DNA from: Gammaproteobacteria bacterium
GTDB lineage: Bacteria > Pseudomonadota > Gammaproteobacteria > HK1
Length of the DNA stretch: 64,000 nt
Direction: 5' to 3'
NCBI GenBank assembly: GCA_012103455.1
Contig: WLWT01000001.1
Span: 4,161,288-4,225,287 of the forward strand
Made by a program: the position numbers and the translations under genes
The notes under the pieces: model-generated
Told to the model about the DNA's origin: nothing
Seen by the model: the letters and a program-made list of their open reading frames with translations, nothing else
The model's database searches: none
Part shown: in pieces, positions 1 to 9,325 of the stretch
Layout of the letters: each line of letters starts with the position of its first letter
How positions within the stretch are numbered: the first letter of the stretch is position 1

Positions 1-119
1 GCGGACGCTTTACGCTCACAGTTCGCGTGGTCGCTCAAAAACGCATCGAAGTCGGCCAGCACGGCAGGCAGCCAACCGGATGGCGTAGCACACTTAAGAT
101 CGATTGACTTGCGAGACAC
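1..119 (-). CDS. miaE: tRNA-(ms2io6A) hydroxylase MiaE-like, N-terminal part (cut by window edge)
   Basis: The minus strand reads from a GTG at 119 to the window edge and gives about 39 residues, including LKCATPSGWLPAVLADFDAF and then SDHANCERKAS. The pattern 'ATP..W....L.....L..DHANCE.KA' is the N-terminus of MiaE, the non-haem di-iron enzyme that hydroxylates ms2i6A at position 37 of tRNA. The E in 'HANCE' is a metal ligand in the family. The gene diverges from the glycosyltransferase at 154, and the short intergenic gap would hold both promoters. GTG as start is inferred; no ATG lies in frame upstream before the next gene. Identification rests on a short stretch. Confidence 0.6.
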   Translation of the reverse strand, partial: MSRKSIDLKCATPSGWLPAVLADFDAFLSDHANCERKAS

Positions 120-153
120 GAACGAAACCCATAACAGACGAAACCCAGAACAA

Positions 154-1419
154 ATGAGCCGCAAACCATACACAGATCGAGCCGTAGAGCGCTATCTCGA
201 CAAGCGCGCCGGCCCGCCGCTCATCGCCGACAAGCCGCTGCAGAACCTGACGCTCAGCATCGCCATCCCCGCCTACCATGAGCCCGACATCATCGGCGTG
301 CTAGAGAACCTCTACCGTTGCACACCGCCCGGTTGCGGCGTCGAAGTCTTGGTCGGCATCAACCAACCGGAAACGGCGCCGGCCCAACTCATCGCAGCCC
401 ATAAAGCGCAGACAGACACGGTCAATACCTGGGCCGGGGCGCACCGGCGCGCCGCGTGGCGGGCACACGCCGTGCACCTCCCCCCGCTGCCGGCCGAGCA
501 CGCAGGCGTGGGCCTTGCCCGCAGGCTCATCATGGATGAAGCTCTACGCCGTCTCCATCAGGCGGAAAATACGCGCGGTGTCATCGTCTGTCTGGATGCC
601 GATTGCCGGGTGGATGGCAACTATCTGGAAGCTCTATTCGATTTATTCGGCAAGCATCCCGACACCGGAGCCTGCACGATTTACTTCGAGCACCCTCTGG
701 ATAGAGGCACAGACTCAGACGAGCGTATCGCCCGCTACGAGGCGTTTTTGCGTTACTACCGGCTAGGCCTTCACTACGCAGGCTCCGCCCACGCCTACCA
801 CAGTGTTGGCTCTTGCTTGGCGGTACGGGCGGCGGCCTATGCCCGCCAGGGTGGCATGAGCCGCCGCCAAGCCGGAGAGGACTTCTACTTCATCCAAAAA
901 CTCATCGACGGCGAGCAGGTCGCGACCCTCAACACGACGCGGGTCATACCTTCCGCCCGCGAGTCCGACCGGGTCCCCTTCGGCACCGGGCGCGCCATGC
1001 ACAAAAGCCGTGCTGACGAAGATGCAACTCCATTCTATGCGCCCCAAGTGTTTGACGATTTAAAAGCGTTCTTCACCGCGCTGCCCGCGCTGTACACTGC
1101 GCTGAACGCCTTAGAAGAACGCCCCTTGTCAGCACCCATGCACACATTCTTAGGCGCCCGGCAAGCCGACACCCGCCTCCTTGAAATCAAACGCAATGCC
1201 GCTTCAGCGGACACTTTCGTGCGCCGCGCCAAACGCTGGTTCAACGGTTTTTTGTGTATGAAATACGCCCGTTTCGCCTGCCCCGCGTACTACCCCCATC
1301 CCGCGCCTGAACAGGCGGTAGCGAAGCTGCTTCGCACCGCCGCGCTCGCCAACACCGGACCATCGGCTTCGTACATCGACATGGTGCGGCTACTGCGCAC
1401 TATCGACCGAAAACACTAA
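154..1419 (+). CDS. Family-2 glycosyltransferase
   Basis: A 421-residue protein counted from the ATG at 154. A TTG 45 bases upstream would add 15 residues but would overlap the divergent miaE start. A GT-A fold is indicated by SIAIPAYHEPD near residue 37 (nucleotide-binding beta strand), a DAD motif at about 148-150 (metal and sugar-nucleotide binding) and GEDFYF near 241 (the ED acid region of GT2 enzymes). No transmembrane segments are evident, so it is probably cytosolic or membrane-peripheral. The acceptor cannot be told. It converges with the glutamine synthetase gene and the two stop codons overlap (TAA at 1417-1419 against TAG ending at 1416). Confidence 0.8.
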   Translation: MSRKPYTDRAVERYLDKRAGPPLIADKPLQNLTLSIAIPAYHEPDIIGVLENLYRCTPPGCGVEVLVGINQPETAPAQLIAAHKAQTDTVNTWAGAHRRAAWRAHAVHLPPLPAEHAGVGLARRLIMDEALRRLHQAENTRGVIVCLDADCRVDGNYLEALFDLFGKHPDTGACTIYFEHPLDRGTDSDERIARYEAFLRYYRLGLHYAGSAHAYHSVGSCLAVRAAAYARQGGMSRRQAGEDFYFIQKLIDGEQVATLNTTRVIPSARESDRVPFGTGRAMHKSRADEDATPFYAPQVFDDLKAFFTALPALYTALNALEERPLSAPMHTFLGARQADTRLLEIKRNAASADTFVRRAKRWFNGFLCMKYARFACPAYYPHPAPEQAVAKLLRTAALANTGPSASYIDMVRLLRTIDRKH

Positions 1420-2720
1420 CAGTCCAGAGTATTTCTGAATTCCCAAGCGCTCAACGCTTGTGAGTACTCGTTCCATTCGCGCATTTTCATCGTCACATAA
1501 GAGTTGGAAAACGACTCGCCCAAAGCCTGTTTCAGTGCCTTGTTCTCATCGAAAATACGAATCGCATCAAGAAGATAGAGAGGTAACATACGGGCCCGCA
1601 CCTGGTGACCATCGGTATACATGTTGACGTCAACCCGTTTACCCGGACTGCGCGCATTGGCCATCCCATCCATGCCGGCCGCCAGATAGACCGCCTGCAA
1701 CAGATAGGGATTGGCAGCACCATCGGCCAATCTGAACTCGAAGCGCCCCGGCTCCGGCGTACGCACCATATGCGTGCGGTTATTACCCGACCAGGTCACC
1801 GCATTCGGCGACCAGGTGGCGCCCGATGAGGTCTGCGGGGCGTTGATCCGCTTGTAGGAGTTCACTGTCGGATTGGTGATTGCGCACAAGCTCTCGGCGT
1901 GATGCAACACCCCACCTAGAAAGTGGTACCCCAGCTCGGAGATACCCAGCTCATCGTTGCGATCGTCGAACAGATTCTTCTCGCCCGTCTCGTTCCACAC
2001 CGAAATATGGGCATGACAGCCATTACCGGTCAGATGACTGAACGGCTTAGGCATAAACGTCGCCCGCAGCCCGTGCTTCTCGGCGATCGATTTCACCATG
2101 AACTTAAAAAAAGCATGGCGATCCGCCGTCACCAGCGCATCATCGTACGTCCAATTCATTTCGAACTGACCATTAGCGTCCTCATGGTCGTTCTGATAAG
2201 CGCCCCACCCGAGTTCCAGCATGGCGTCACAGATCTCAGCCACCACATCGTAGCGGCGCATGAGCGCGGACTGGTCATAGCACGGCTTATCCCCCACGTC
2301 CCGTTCGTCGGAGATATCCGAACCATCGGCGTTGATCAGGTGATACTCCGCCTCCACACCACTTTTCATGCGCCAGCCCCGGGCCGCCGCCTGCGCGATC
2401 ACCGCCTGCAACACCACCCTGGGGGCCTGCGCCACCGCCACGCCATTCATCATCAGATCCCCGGGCACCCAAGCCACCTCAGGTTGCCAAGGAAGCTGCA
2501 CAACGCTGCTCGCGTCCGGCACCGAAAACATGTCCGGATCGGCGGGGGTCATGTCCAAGTAGGTGGCAAATCCCTGAAACCCGGCCCCTGTTCTTTCCAT
2601 CTCCGCCGCCGCCGCCCGTGGCACCAGCTTGGACCGCTGTATGCCGCGCAGATCGGTAAAGTTGAACAGGAAGTACTTGACGCCCGTTCGTGCAGCGAAT
2701 GCTTCTAACTTACTCGCCAT
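1416..2720 (-). CDS. glnT: Type III (GlnT) glutamine synthetase
   Basis: 434 residues, the normal length for GlnT and shorter than GlnA (about 470). It catalyses ATP-dependent amidation of glutamate; relatives of this class also make gamma-glutamyl amides. Visible GS landmarks are the metal-ligand strand GVEAEYHLI (residues 121-129), GQFEMNW, NGCHAHISVW (ATP and glutamate site), NSYKRINAP, and FEFRLADGAANPYL near the C-terminus. The beta-grasp N-domain begins KYFLFNFTDLRGIQRSK. The gene is followed, across a gap of about 60 bases, by a CaiB-type CoA-transferase on the same strand upstream. It is probably a second, specialised enzyme rather than the main GlnA. Adenylylation control cannot be judged from this sequence. 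Confidence 0.85.
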   Translation of the reverse strand: MASKLEAFAARTGVKYFLFNFTDLRGIQRSKLVPRAAAAEMERTGAGFQGFATYLDMTPADPDMFSVPDASSVVQLPWQPEVAWVPGDLMMNGVAVAQAPRVVLQAVIAQAAARGWRMKSGVEAEYHLINADGSDISDERDVGDKPCYDQSALMRRYDVVAEICDAMLELGWGAYQNDHEDANGQFEMNWTYDDALVTADRHAFFKFMVKSIAEKHGLRATFMPKPFSHLTGNGCHAHISVWNETGEKNLFDDRNDELGISELGYHFLGGVLHHAESLCAITNPTVNSYKRINAPQTSSGATWSPNAVTWSGNNRTHMVRTPEPGRFEFRLADGAANPYLLQAVYLAAGMDGMANARSPGKRVDVNMYTDGHQVRARMLPLYLLDAIRIFDENKALKQALGESFSNSYVTMKMREWNEYSQALSAWEFRNTLDC

Positions 2721-2784
2721 GCCTACAGCTCCTACCTAAGGCGGTGATGGGATCCCCACGTGTCAACTGGACATCGTGGCCGGC

Positions 2785-4266
2785 CTACTGCCAGCGGGGC
2801 GCATCGTATCCAAGTGGTACCGGTGGCAACACCCAACGCGCCGGCGTGTGCGACAACCGGGCACCAGGTCCCATTGAACTCAGTTCGCCAAAGAGGGTTG
2901 TCATCGTCTGTCTGCGTTCGCCGACCTCATCCTCGGCCGGCTCCACACCCGGTTCAATGCGCCCAAGACTGGAGAACCACCGGCCGGTTTGGGCGAGGGA
3001 CAGACGTATGAGCGCGCCGCCCCCCTCCTGCGCTCTTCTTGCAAGAGAGATCATAACGGCGGCAGCCGCCAAGTAGCCGGTACTGTGATCCAAGGCTTGA
3101 CAGGGCAGCGGGTGCGGCACCGTCGAAGCGGCCCGCTGCGCCCCTTCGGCGGCGATACCGGTGGCGGTTTGCACCAATGAATCGAAGCCATGCCGGTCCG
3201 CCCATGGCCCCGTGTGCCCCCAAGCACTCAAGCTCGCATAGATAAGCGACGGCCATCGCTCGCGCACTTGTGCCGGCCCGTAGCCAAGCTCGGCGAGACC
3301 CCCCGGTCTAAAGCCCTGGACCAGAACATCGGCGCCGTCCAATAGCCGCTCGAAGGCACGCCGATCCGCCTCCAGGCGTAAATCCAGATTGGTGCACCGC
3401 TTTCCCCTGCCACCGTCCAGCAACAAGCCCTGCACTTCCGTGAGATGGGGCGGATGCACCCGCATCACCTCGGCACCATAAGAAGCCAACGTGCGCCCGC
3501 ACACAGGCCCGGCAATCACCCGGGTGAGATCCAGAACGCGCACCCCGTCCAGCGGCCGGCGGGCGGCGCCACCATCCACTTCAATCTGCGCACCCAATTC
3601 AACCCGCTCCCCTGGATAGGCGTCGATGTCCATGAGTGGCAGTGCCGCCAATGCCCGCGCCTGTGCGTGGGTTTGCCATTCATCGGCCATACGCAGGGCG
3701 AAGCCTGGCAACCCCAACGCCGCCAACTCCGTTTCCAGTTCAAACCCATCACGCTGGCGCACCGCCCGCGCCACAGCCTGCGGCTCATCAGCCACTGCCA
3801 ACACCTGCAAGATGGCCTCGCGCAAGTGTGGATAAACCATGTGCAACTGCACAAAGCGCCCGTTTTTGTCCTGAAAATAAGCCTGAAACGGTCTGGGCGA
3901 TGCCACCGGCCGGCCGTTGAGACGCTGATACACCTCACTGCGATAGCCAAGCGCCGCATCGGTGAAGTGCAGCGACACACGCTGAGGCCAGCCAGTTCGG
4001 GCACGCCAGCATTGTGCCGCCGCCAGCGCAGCCGCGCCGGTACACGCAGCAGCGGCAGCACCGACCCTGAAGTGCGTCGGATAAACCCGCTCATCGCCGG
4101 CCAAGTCCAACTGCGCGAGCACGGCCGCATCCCCCCCCACCGCCCGCCACACCTCGGCTGACACCTCCCAGGCACTGGCACCGAGGGCCCCGCCGCGTGC
4201 TTGCTGCAAGCGATCAGGCACTGCACAAGGAGGGCCGATTTCCAATACTTCCCGCACCGAGCACAC
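2785..4266 (-). CDS. CaiB/BaiF family (class III) CoA-transferase
   Basis: 493 residues. The second half carries the typical family III start LDGVRVLDLTRVIAGPVCGR followed by 'LASYGAEVMRVHPP', CTNLDLRLEADRRAF and DVLVQGFRPGGLAELGYG. These are the conserved CoA-binding and substrate-binding strands. The first ~230 residues form an additional domain, as in the long two-domain CaiB/BaiF proteins, where it is a degenerate copy of the same fold. The catalytic Asp of the family should lie in the NLDL/RG loop but I cannot assign it with certainty. It lies upstream of glnT on the same strand, 64 bases apart. The substrate is unknown, probably a carboxylic acid CoA ester. The start at 4266 is the longest; a later start is possible. 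Confidence 0.75.
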   Translation of the reverse strand: MCSVREVLEIGPPCAVPDRLQQARGGALGASAWEVSAEVWRAVGGDAAVLAQLDLAGDERVYPTHFRVGAAAAACTGAAALAAAQCWRARTGWPQRVSLHFTDAALGYRSEVYQRLNGRPVASPRPFQAYFQDKNGRFVQLHMVYPHLREAILQVLAVADEPQAVARAVRQRDGFELETELAALGLPGFALRMADEWQTHAQARALAALPLMDIDAYPGERVELGAQIEVDGGAARRPLDGVRVLDLTRVIAGPVCGRTLASYGAEVMRVHPPHLTEVQGLLLDGGRGKRCTNLDLRLEADRRAFERLLDGADVLVQGFRPGGLAELGYGPAQVRERWPSLIYASLSAWGHTGPWADRHGFDSLVQTATGIAAEGAQRAASTVPHPLPCQALDHSTGYLAAAAVMISLARRAQEGGGALIRLSLAQTGRWFSSLGRIEPGVEPAEDEVGERRQTMTTLFGELSSMGPGARLSHTPARWVLPPVPLGYDAPRWQ

Positions 4267-4396
4267 ACTCCGTAGCTGAACGATGCCCGTTTATTTCTCA
4301 TAGAAACGCGGGCCGTGCAATACTCACCCCCCTCTTCACCACGGACAGACGTGACCATGATGCGCACAGACGCGGCCATTACGGGCAGACCTAAGC

Positions 4397-5347
4397 ATGA
4401 CCTGTGAATCCCCGACCCATGCATCCATCGCCCAGCGAGCCAATGAGCGGGTTGCTTATTTCAACGGCAACATCGTGCCGGAGAGTGAGGTAGCGGTTTC
4501 CTTCCGGGATCGGGGCTTCAAATACGGCGAGGCGGTCTTCGACACGGCCAGAACAGTCCGGCACAAACCCTTCAAGTTGAGGGAACACGTCGTGCGCTTG
4601 ATGCGCAGCCTACGCTATCTGGGCATCCAGCCGCCCTTGAGCGTGGATGAATTCATGCAACAAAGCGAAGCGGTGCTGGCCCGCAATCTGCACCTCATCG
4701 GTGAGGACGAGGATTATTGGATCTTCCAGCGGGTATCACCCGGCACGGCTGATCCTTGCGACAGCAGCAGCGCGCGTAAGCCCACCGTCATCATCGAATG
4801 CACGCCGCTACCGCTGGCGGCCCGGGCACCTCAGTTCCGCGACGGCGCCCGCGTGCTGATCCCGGCCACCCGGCGCACACCCCCCGATGCGCTCAGCCCT
4901 AGGGCCAAAACCCACAATTACCTGAACCTCCTGGTGGCCGATCGCGAAGTCCGCCTGCAAGATCCGGGCGCCTGGGCCATCCTGCTGGACCATAACGGCA
5001 ACCTCGCCGAAGGACTTGGCAGCAATATTTTCTTGGTACGTGACGGTGAGCTGCTAACGCCGGAACAACGCTATGTCCTGCCCGGCATCAGCCGTGACAC
5101 AGTGATGGAACTAGCGCAGCAAGAAAGCATACCGGCGCGGGAGACCTCCCTGGACCTCTTTGACGCTTTCACCGCGGACGAATGCTTTTTGACCTCCACC
5201 AGCCTATGCTTGCTGCCGGTATCGTCCGTCAACGGCCGGGCCATCGGCCAGGGCGTGCCTGGTCCGGTAAGCCAACGGTTGATAGACGCCTACAGCCGCT
5301 TGCTGGATTTCGACTTCGTGGCACAGTATCTCAACAAACTGGCCTAG
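4397..5347 (+). CDS. Class IV PLP-dependent aminotransferase (branched-chain / D-amino acid aminotransferase-like)
   Basis: 316 residues with fold-type IV hallmarks: an N-terminal YFNGNIVPESEVAVSFRDRG, FKYGEAVFDTAR, the PLP-binding lysine in RAKTHNYLNLLVADREV (about residue 171), NLAEGLGSNIFLV with the conserved Glu that contacts the pyridine nitrogen, and TSTSLCLLPVSSVNGR. The arrangement is that of IlvE / DAT / ADC lyase enzymes. The substrate cannot be assigned from motifs alone. It is monocistronic between a divergent CoA-transferase gene and the patatin gene. The ATG at 4397 is used; there is little room for an earlier start. Confidence 0.8.
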   Translation: MTCESPTHASIAQRANERVAYFNGNIVPESEVAVSFRDRGFKYGEAVFDTARTVRHKPFKLREHVVRLMRSLRYLGIQPPLSVDEFMQQSEAVLARNLHLIGEDEDYWIFQRVSPGTADPCDSSSARKPTVIIECTPLPLAARAPQFRDGARVLIPATRRTPPDALSPRAKTHNYLNLLVADREVRLQDPGAWAILLDHNGNLAEGLGSNIFLVRDGELLTPEQRYVLPGISRDTVMELAQQESIPARETSLDLFDAFTADECFLTSTSLCLLPVSSVNGRAIGQGVPGPVSQRLIDAYSRLLDFDFVAQYLNKLA

Positions 5348-5622
5348 GCCACGCGGCCTGAAAAGGCGGTCTGAAAAGCCCGCGATGGCAGCTTGAAGCA
5401 CTCCGGTACCTGCACGTTGGAAAAATGCCACTGCCCGTCGCTATTGGTGCCGTCGATATTGGTAAGTCAGGCGCTTTCGAACTGGCTGGCAATAAATTGC
5501 GAGTGCTCGATCGGCGTCACCGGATCAGCGCTGGCAGCGATGCCGTGGGCCAACACCGAAATCCGGTCCGGCTCGTCGGCGACGAACACGCCGCCGCGTG
5601 AAATTATCCTCAATTCACGATA
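5344..5622 (-). pseudogene. Possible decayed gene end, family not recognised
   Basis: On the minus strand, one frame between stops at 5620-5622 and 5344-5346 contains a single internal stop (TGA at 5467-5469). It reads protein-like: DEPDRISVLAHGIAASADP, then TPIEHSQFIASQFESA, stop, LTNIDGTNSDGQWHF, then PECFKLPSRAFQTAFSGRVA. Codon composition is like the neighbouring coding DNA, and no competing plus-strand gene fits. I read it as the C-terminal remnant of a gene lost between the aminotransferase and the patatin gene. The family is not recognised and the call is tentative. Confidence 0.3.
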
Positions 5623-5666
5623 TCATCACCGCCTTGGCATCGCAACCGTCGCATTCAGGAGGATCT

Positions 5667-7973
5667 ATGACGACCCAGTGGCTTGTCATCAACGCGGCCC
5701 TCCTACACCGCATCGCCGGCTATTGCCGCGTCAGCCTCGCCGTGCTGCTAGTGGGCATCATCCTACTCAACGTGACCTCGCAGGGCGCTGAGATAGCCCA
5801 CGGTCTGGCGGGTGACTATATGCGGCAAATTTATTTCTTCATCGCTGCCGCTATATGGGCCTGGACCACCTGGTACTGGTCCAGACTCATCTTGCTGGCA
5901 CGCCAGCCGGCGCTGCACAAGATGATGACCGAGGATCCTTTTGACGAAAACGACTCACCGGTCAAGCGCACACCCACTAAAACCGAGCAAATTCTATACA
6001 ACCACAGTCCCCAAGCCATAGGCAGCCTCGCTTTTCTAATCGGTGCCCAAGCCGTCTGGTATGCGCCGGGCGAACAAATGGATTGGCTGACGCTAGCTTT
6101 TATCGCCGCCGGCATCACCTCGATCGTCCTGTGGCAATGGCGCTGGCCGGCCGTGCAACATGATTCACAGGCCGTAAAACACGACTTACATCAGGGCGCC
6201 GGCTTCAGCAAGCTACTCAAAACCTACGGTGCTACTGTGCCGGTCATCGTCAGCATATGCTTCGCTATCTCAGCCGCCGTCCTCGCCATCATCGAGCCGG
6301 TCTCCATGGGTTTTACCCTGGGGGCGACAACGGTTGCGTTTGTAGGCTTAGCCGCCATCGCAATACTCGGCAATTTGATCGTATTGCTCACTCACCACAT
6401 CGGTTTTCCAGTCATTTGGCTCATGCTGATCCTCGCCATCGTCTTGAGCGCTTTCGGTCTTAACAACAACCACGCGGTTCGCCAAATCGGTACCCAGGTC
6501 AACACCGCCGAGAAGTTTGCCAACCGTGTGACTATCCCCGAGGCAGTCAGCAAGTGGTTAGAAGCAGAGCCGGACGGCGTCGAGAATACACCGCTGGTAC
6601 TGGTTGCCACCTCCGGCGGCGGTCTGCGCGCGGCGTACTGGACGGGAACAGTACTCGGTGGCGCTAGAGATCTGTCGCCACAGTTCGGCCACGCCTTATT
6701 CGCCATTAGCGGTGTCTCGGGGGGCAGTGTGGGCGCCACCGTGTTCAATGCCATCATGGCCAAGGGCCCAGCCACCTGTGAGGAGGACTGGCTACAATTC
6801 AATGACGCCTACCAGCTGGCGCAGTGTTTCGAAGGCACGGCGCAAGCGGCGCTTGCTCATGATTTCTTGGCACCCACGCTAGCGGCCATGTTTCTATCCG
6901 ACCTGCCGCAACGTTTTCTGGCCCCAGCTTTCATGCCGAGCCGGGCCACCGCGCTCGAACGCGCCTGGGAGCGGGCTTGGGATCTCACGTACGTGGACAA
7001 ACCCGAGGCGCAGGGCCAATTGGCCGATGCTTTTTTACAGCTTTGGGAAGGCGATGAGTGGCTGCCATTGCTGATGCTGAATGCGACTCACGAGGAATCC
7101 GGTAAACTGATAGTGGCCAGCAATCTCAAGCTAGGCGTCCCTGGCTGCGAGAACGCTCAAACATTCCCGGATTTGTTGGACATCTACGCCGGTGACAGCA
7201 CACGGGGCGGCGCCCCGTTATTCTTGGTGAGCGACATGCCCGCCTCGACAGCAGCTCATAACAGCGCTCGTTTTTCCTACGTCAGCCCGGCTGGAACCCT
7301 GCGCACCGGCGGCCATCTCATCGACGGCGGCTATTTCGGCAACTACGGCGCCCATGCACTGCAAGAGCTGGCCGAAGCCGTCCATTATGAATTGTCATGT
7401 CAAGAAGGCCATGCAAAACGGCCCATCATCCTGGTACAGATATCCAACGACGTAAACCTGGCTGACAAATTACTGGATCCCACTCCGGCAGGTTTGACTT
7501 TCGAATCCACCGAGGTGCTGCATTCCGAGTCTGCTGATTCAGCGCAACGCGAAGCGTGGCTCAGTCAAACGGGCGCACGCGCCAACAACTTATTTCTAAA
7601 AGAAGTTCTGGCCCCCATTAACGGCCTACTGAACGTACGCGAGTCGCGCGGTGTGCTGGCAGCCAAGGAGCTGGCGTCTTTCAAGGATTGGTTCAAACAC
7701 GAAGAAAAACGCCCGTCCATGTATCTGCATTTCCGGCTGTTTGAAGACGAGGAGGAGCCGCTGGCACTCGGCTGGGTACTTTCACCGGGATCACAAAATG
7801 CAATTCGTGGGCAACTACGAAATAAACCCAACGCGCGTGCCTTGAGTCAATTACTGTGCACGCTTGGTGTAGAACCTGGCACTATCGGCCGAGCACTGCT
7901 AAACGCCGCAACCGAAACGCAAGTGCAGGCCTTCTGTGAGGAGGTGATCGAGAGTATGGCGCCTACTCACTAA
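5667..7973 (+). CDS. Membrane-anchored patatin-like serine lipase/acyl hydrolase
   Basis: 768 residues from the ATG at 5667, which has a strong AGGAGG six bases upstream. An in-frame ATG at 5598 lacks a ribosome site. The N-terminal ~270 residues contain about six hydrophobic segments. The C-terminal half is a patatin domain: the oxyanion motif TSGGGLRAAYW, the nucleophile elbow AISGVSGGSVGA (GxSxG) and the dyad aspartate in LIDGGYFGNYG. These are the complete catalytic parts of a Ser-Asp phospholipase or acyl hydrolase. The combination of a multi-span N-terminus with a patatin domain suggests hydrolysis of membrane lipids, facing the cytosol. It ends five bases before cobS, so the two may be co-transcribed although no functional link is obvious. 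Confidence 0.8.
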   Translation: MTTQWLVINAALLHRIAGYCRVSLAVLLVGIILLNVTSQGAEIAHGLAGDYMRQIYFFIAAAIWAWTTWYWSRLILLARQPALHKMMTEDPFDENDSPVKRTPTKTEQILYNHSPQAIGSLAFLIGAQAVWYAPGEQMDWLTLAFIAAGITSIVLWQWRWPAVQHDSQAVKHDLHQGAGFSKLLKTYGATVPVIVSICFAISAAVLAIIEPVSMGFTLGATTVAFVGLAAIAILGNLIVLLTHHIGFPVIWLMLILAIVLSAFGLNNNHAVRQIGTQVNTAEKFANRVTIPEAVSKWLEAEPDGVENTPLVLVATSGGGLRAAYWTGTVLGGARDLSPQFGHALFAISGVSGGSVGATVFNAIMAKGPATCEEDWLQFNDAYQLAQCFEGTAQAALAHDFLAPTLAAMFLSDLPQRFLAPAFMPSRATALERAWERAWDLTYVDKPEAQGQLADAFLQLWEGDEWLPLLMLNATHEESGKLIVASNLKLGVPGCENAQTFPDLLDIYAGDSTRGGAPLFLVSDMPASTAAHNSARFSYVSPAGTLRTGGHLIDGGYFGNYGAHALQELAEAVHYELSCQEGHAKRPIILVQISNDVNLADKLLDPTPAGLTFESTEVLHSESADSAQREAWLSQTGARANNLFLKEVLAPINGLLNVRESRGVLAAKELASFKDWFKHEEKRPSMYLHFRLFEDEEEPLALGWVLSPGSQNAIRGQLRNKPNARALSQLLCTLGVEPGTIGRALLNAATETQVQAFCEEVIESMAPTH

Positions 7974-7977
7974 CGCT

Positions 7978-8748
7978 ATGCCCGAGGTAGCTCTTGAACT
8001 GCGCGCGTGCATAACCTTTTTCACAAAAGTCCCATTACCTGCAACCGAGCCGCCCCATGGCGCCGATTACATGGCCCATGCGCCCCTGATAGGCGCCGCC
8101 ATAGGGGCACTCAAGAGCCTGGCCATACTCGGCTTCACGCTTATCTTCAGCACCGAAATCGCCGTTGTGCTCGGCATCATTTTCGCCCTGGTGCTGACCG
8201 GCGCGCTGCATGAAGACGGCTTCATGGACACCTGCGACGGCTTTGGCCTGGCCCATTCCCGCGAGCGGACCATCGACATCATGCGCGATCCCCGCGCCGG
8301 TGCTTTCGCCGTTATCGGCATAGTCGTGCTGCTGGGTCTTCGCGCCCTGCTACTCGAACATCTGCTACGAGTGTGCGAGACGCAGGTATTCATCGCCTTA
8401 TTGGCCGCCGCCCACGGCTTGAGCCGGCTAGCCGCGATCTGGCCACTGGCAACGGATGACTACGTGGGCGGTACCGGCAAATCATCGGCCGTGGCCCATC
8501 GTCTCTCTGGTAAAGCCAAAAGACTAGCGTGGTGTTGGGCCACGCTCGCAGTGGCCCCGGCCTTGTGGTTCAATCCAGCAGCGGCGCTCATCGCCGTGCT
8601 GGCGGTGGCGCTGTGCTATGACGCAAGCAGACGGCTATTCTTGCGCCGCCTGGGTGGTTATACAGGTGATTGCTTAGGAGCACTGCAACAAACAACACAG
8701 GCCGTTGCTTATTTGGCCTGCGCCGCCGTCATGCCTTTAGCGGCATAG
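7978..8748 (+). CDS. cobS: Adenosylcobinamide-GDP ribazoletransferase (cobalamin synthase) CobS
   Basis: 256 residues, very hydrophobic, with the CobS signature acidic loop ALHEDGFMDTCDGFG (about 78-92) and RDPRAGAFAVIG just after it. The start has the family pattern ACITFFTKVPLPA. CobS joins adenosylcobinamide-GDP to alpha-ribazole (phosphate) at the inner membrane, the last assembly step of adenosylcobalamin. It is followed six bases later by cobC, so both nucleotide-loop steps are coupled. No cobalamin riboswitch is visible directly upstream; the gene starts four bases after the patatin stop. Confidence 0.9.
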   Translation: MPEVALELRACITFFTKVPLPATEPPHGADYMAHAPLIGAAIGALKSLAILGFTLIFSTEIAVVLGIIFALVLTGALHEDGFMDTCDGFGLAHSRERTIDIMRDPRAGAFAVIGIVVLLGLRALLLEHLLRVCETQVFIALLAAAHGLSRLAAIWPLATDDYVGGTGKSSAVAHRLSGKAKRLAWCWATLAVAPALWFNPAAALIAVLAVALCYDASRRLFLRRLGGYTGDCLGALQQTTQAVAYLACAAVMPLAA

Positions 8749-8754
8749 CTAACC

Positions 8755-9321
8755 GTGCGCGTCTTACTGATAAGACATACCGAAGTGGCGGCCGCCGAGG
8801 GCATCTGCTACGGACGGCTAGAGGTAGCGCTGCGGTGCGGTTGGCGTGCCGATGTGAAAGCGGTCGCCGCGCGCCTGCCGTGGGCCATCACGAGCGACAC
8901 GCCGGTATTGAGTTCACCTAGCGCAAGATGCCAGCGCTTGGCGGAGCGCCTAAGCGATACCTATCAATGCGACGAGCGCCTGCTAGAACTCAACTTCGGC
9001 GCGTGGGAAAGCCGGCCCTGGAAAGACCTACCCGCCGACGAAATCGAACGCTGGTCTAAAGACGTGGCTCACTTTGCCCCTCCAGGCGGTGAATCGCTGG
9101 CCGAGCTAACGTCGCGGGCCAGCCAAACCTTAAGAGAACTGCTGGAAAACGGCCCTGAACGCGCCATCCTCGTCACCCACAGCGGTGTAATAAGAGCCCT
9201 GATCGCACATATCATAGGTTTACCCCTCGCTCACACCGCCAGATTGCACATCGAATTTGGCGGACTGTGTGAAGTTGAAATAAACGCACAGAGGCGCCGG
9301 CTATTCTCCTTTAACCGCTAA
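8755..9321 (+). CDS. cobC: Alpha-ribazole phosphatase-like histidine phosphatase
   Basis: 188 residues from a GTG at 8755. The histidine-phosphatase start MRVLLIRHTEVA contains the catalytic His of the RHG-type motif (here RHT, as in many CobC proteins). A second-half motif ILVTHSGVIRALIAH carries the second catalytic His. ELNFGAWESRPW supplies the conserved acid (family pattern LDFGxWEG). CobC removes the 5'-phosphate from alpha-ribazole-5'-phosphate or adenosylcobalamin-5'-phosphate. Its position directly behind cobS supports this specific role over a generic phosphoglycerate-mutase-like activity. Confidence 0.85.
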   Translation: MRVLLIRHTEVAAAEGICYGRLEVALRCGWRADVKAVAARLPWAITSDTPVLSSPSARCQRLAERLSDTYQCDERLLELNFGAWESRPWKDLPADEIERWSKDVAHFAPPGGESLAELTSRASQTLRELLENGPERAILVTHSGVIRALIAHIIGLPLAHTARLHIEFGGLCEVEINAQRRRLFSFNR

Positions 9322-9325
9322 AACA

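Noticed and set aside
1923..2708. Long plus-strand open frame opposite glnT
   Set aside because: High-GC shadow rich in His/Arg; glnT on the other strand has all the family motifs.
3516..4424. 302-residue minus-strand frame overlapping the CoA-transferase
   Set aside because: Rich in Trp/Cys/Arg, a typical out-of-frame shadow of the CaiB/BaiF gene.
7974..7977. Cobalamin riboswitch before cobS
   Set aside because: cobS starts four bases after the patatin gene, leaving no room, and no B12-box-like sequence was seen upstream of the patatin gene.
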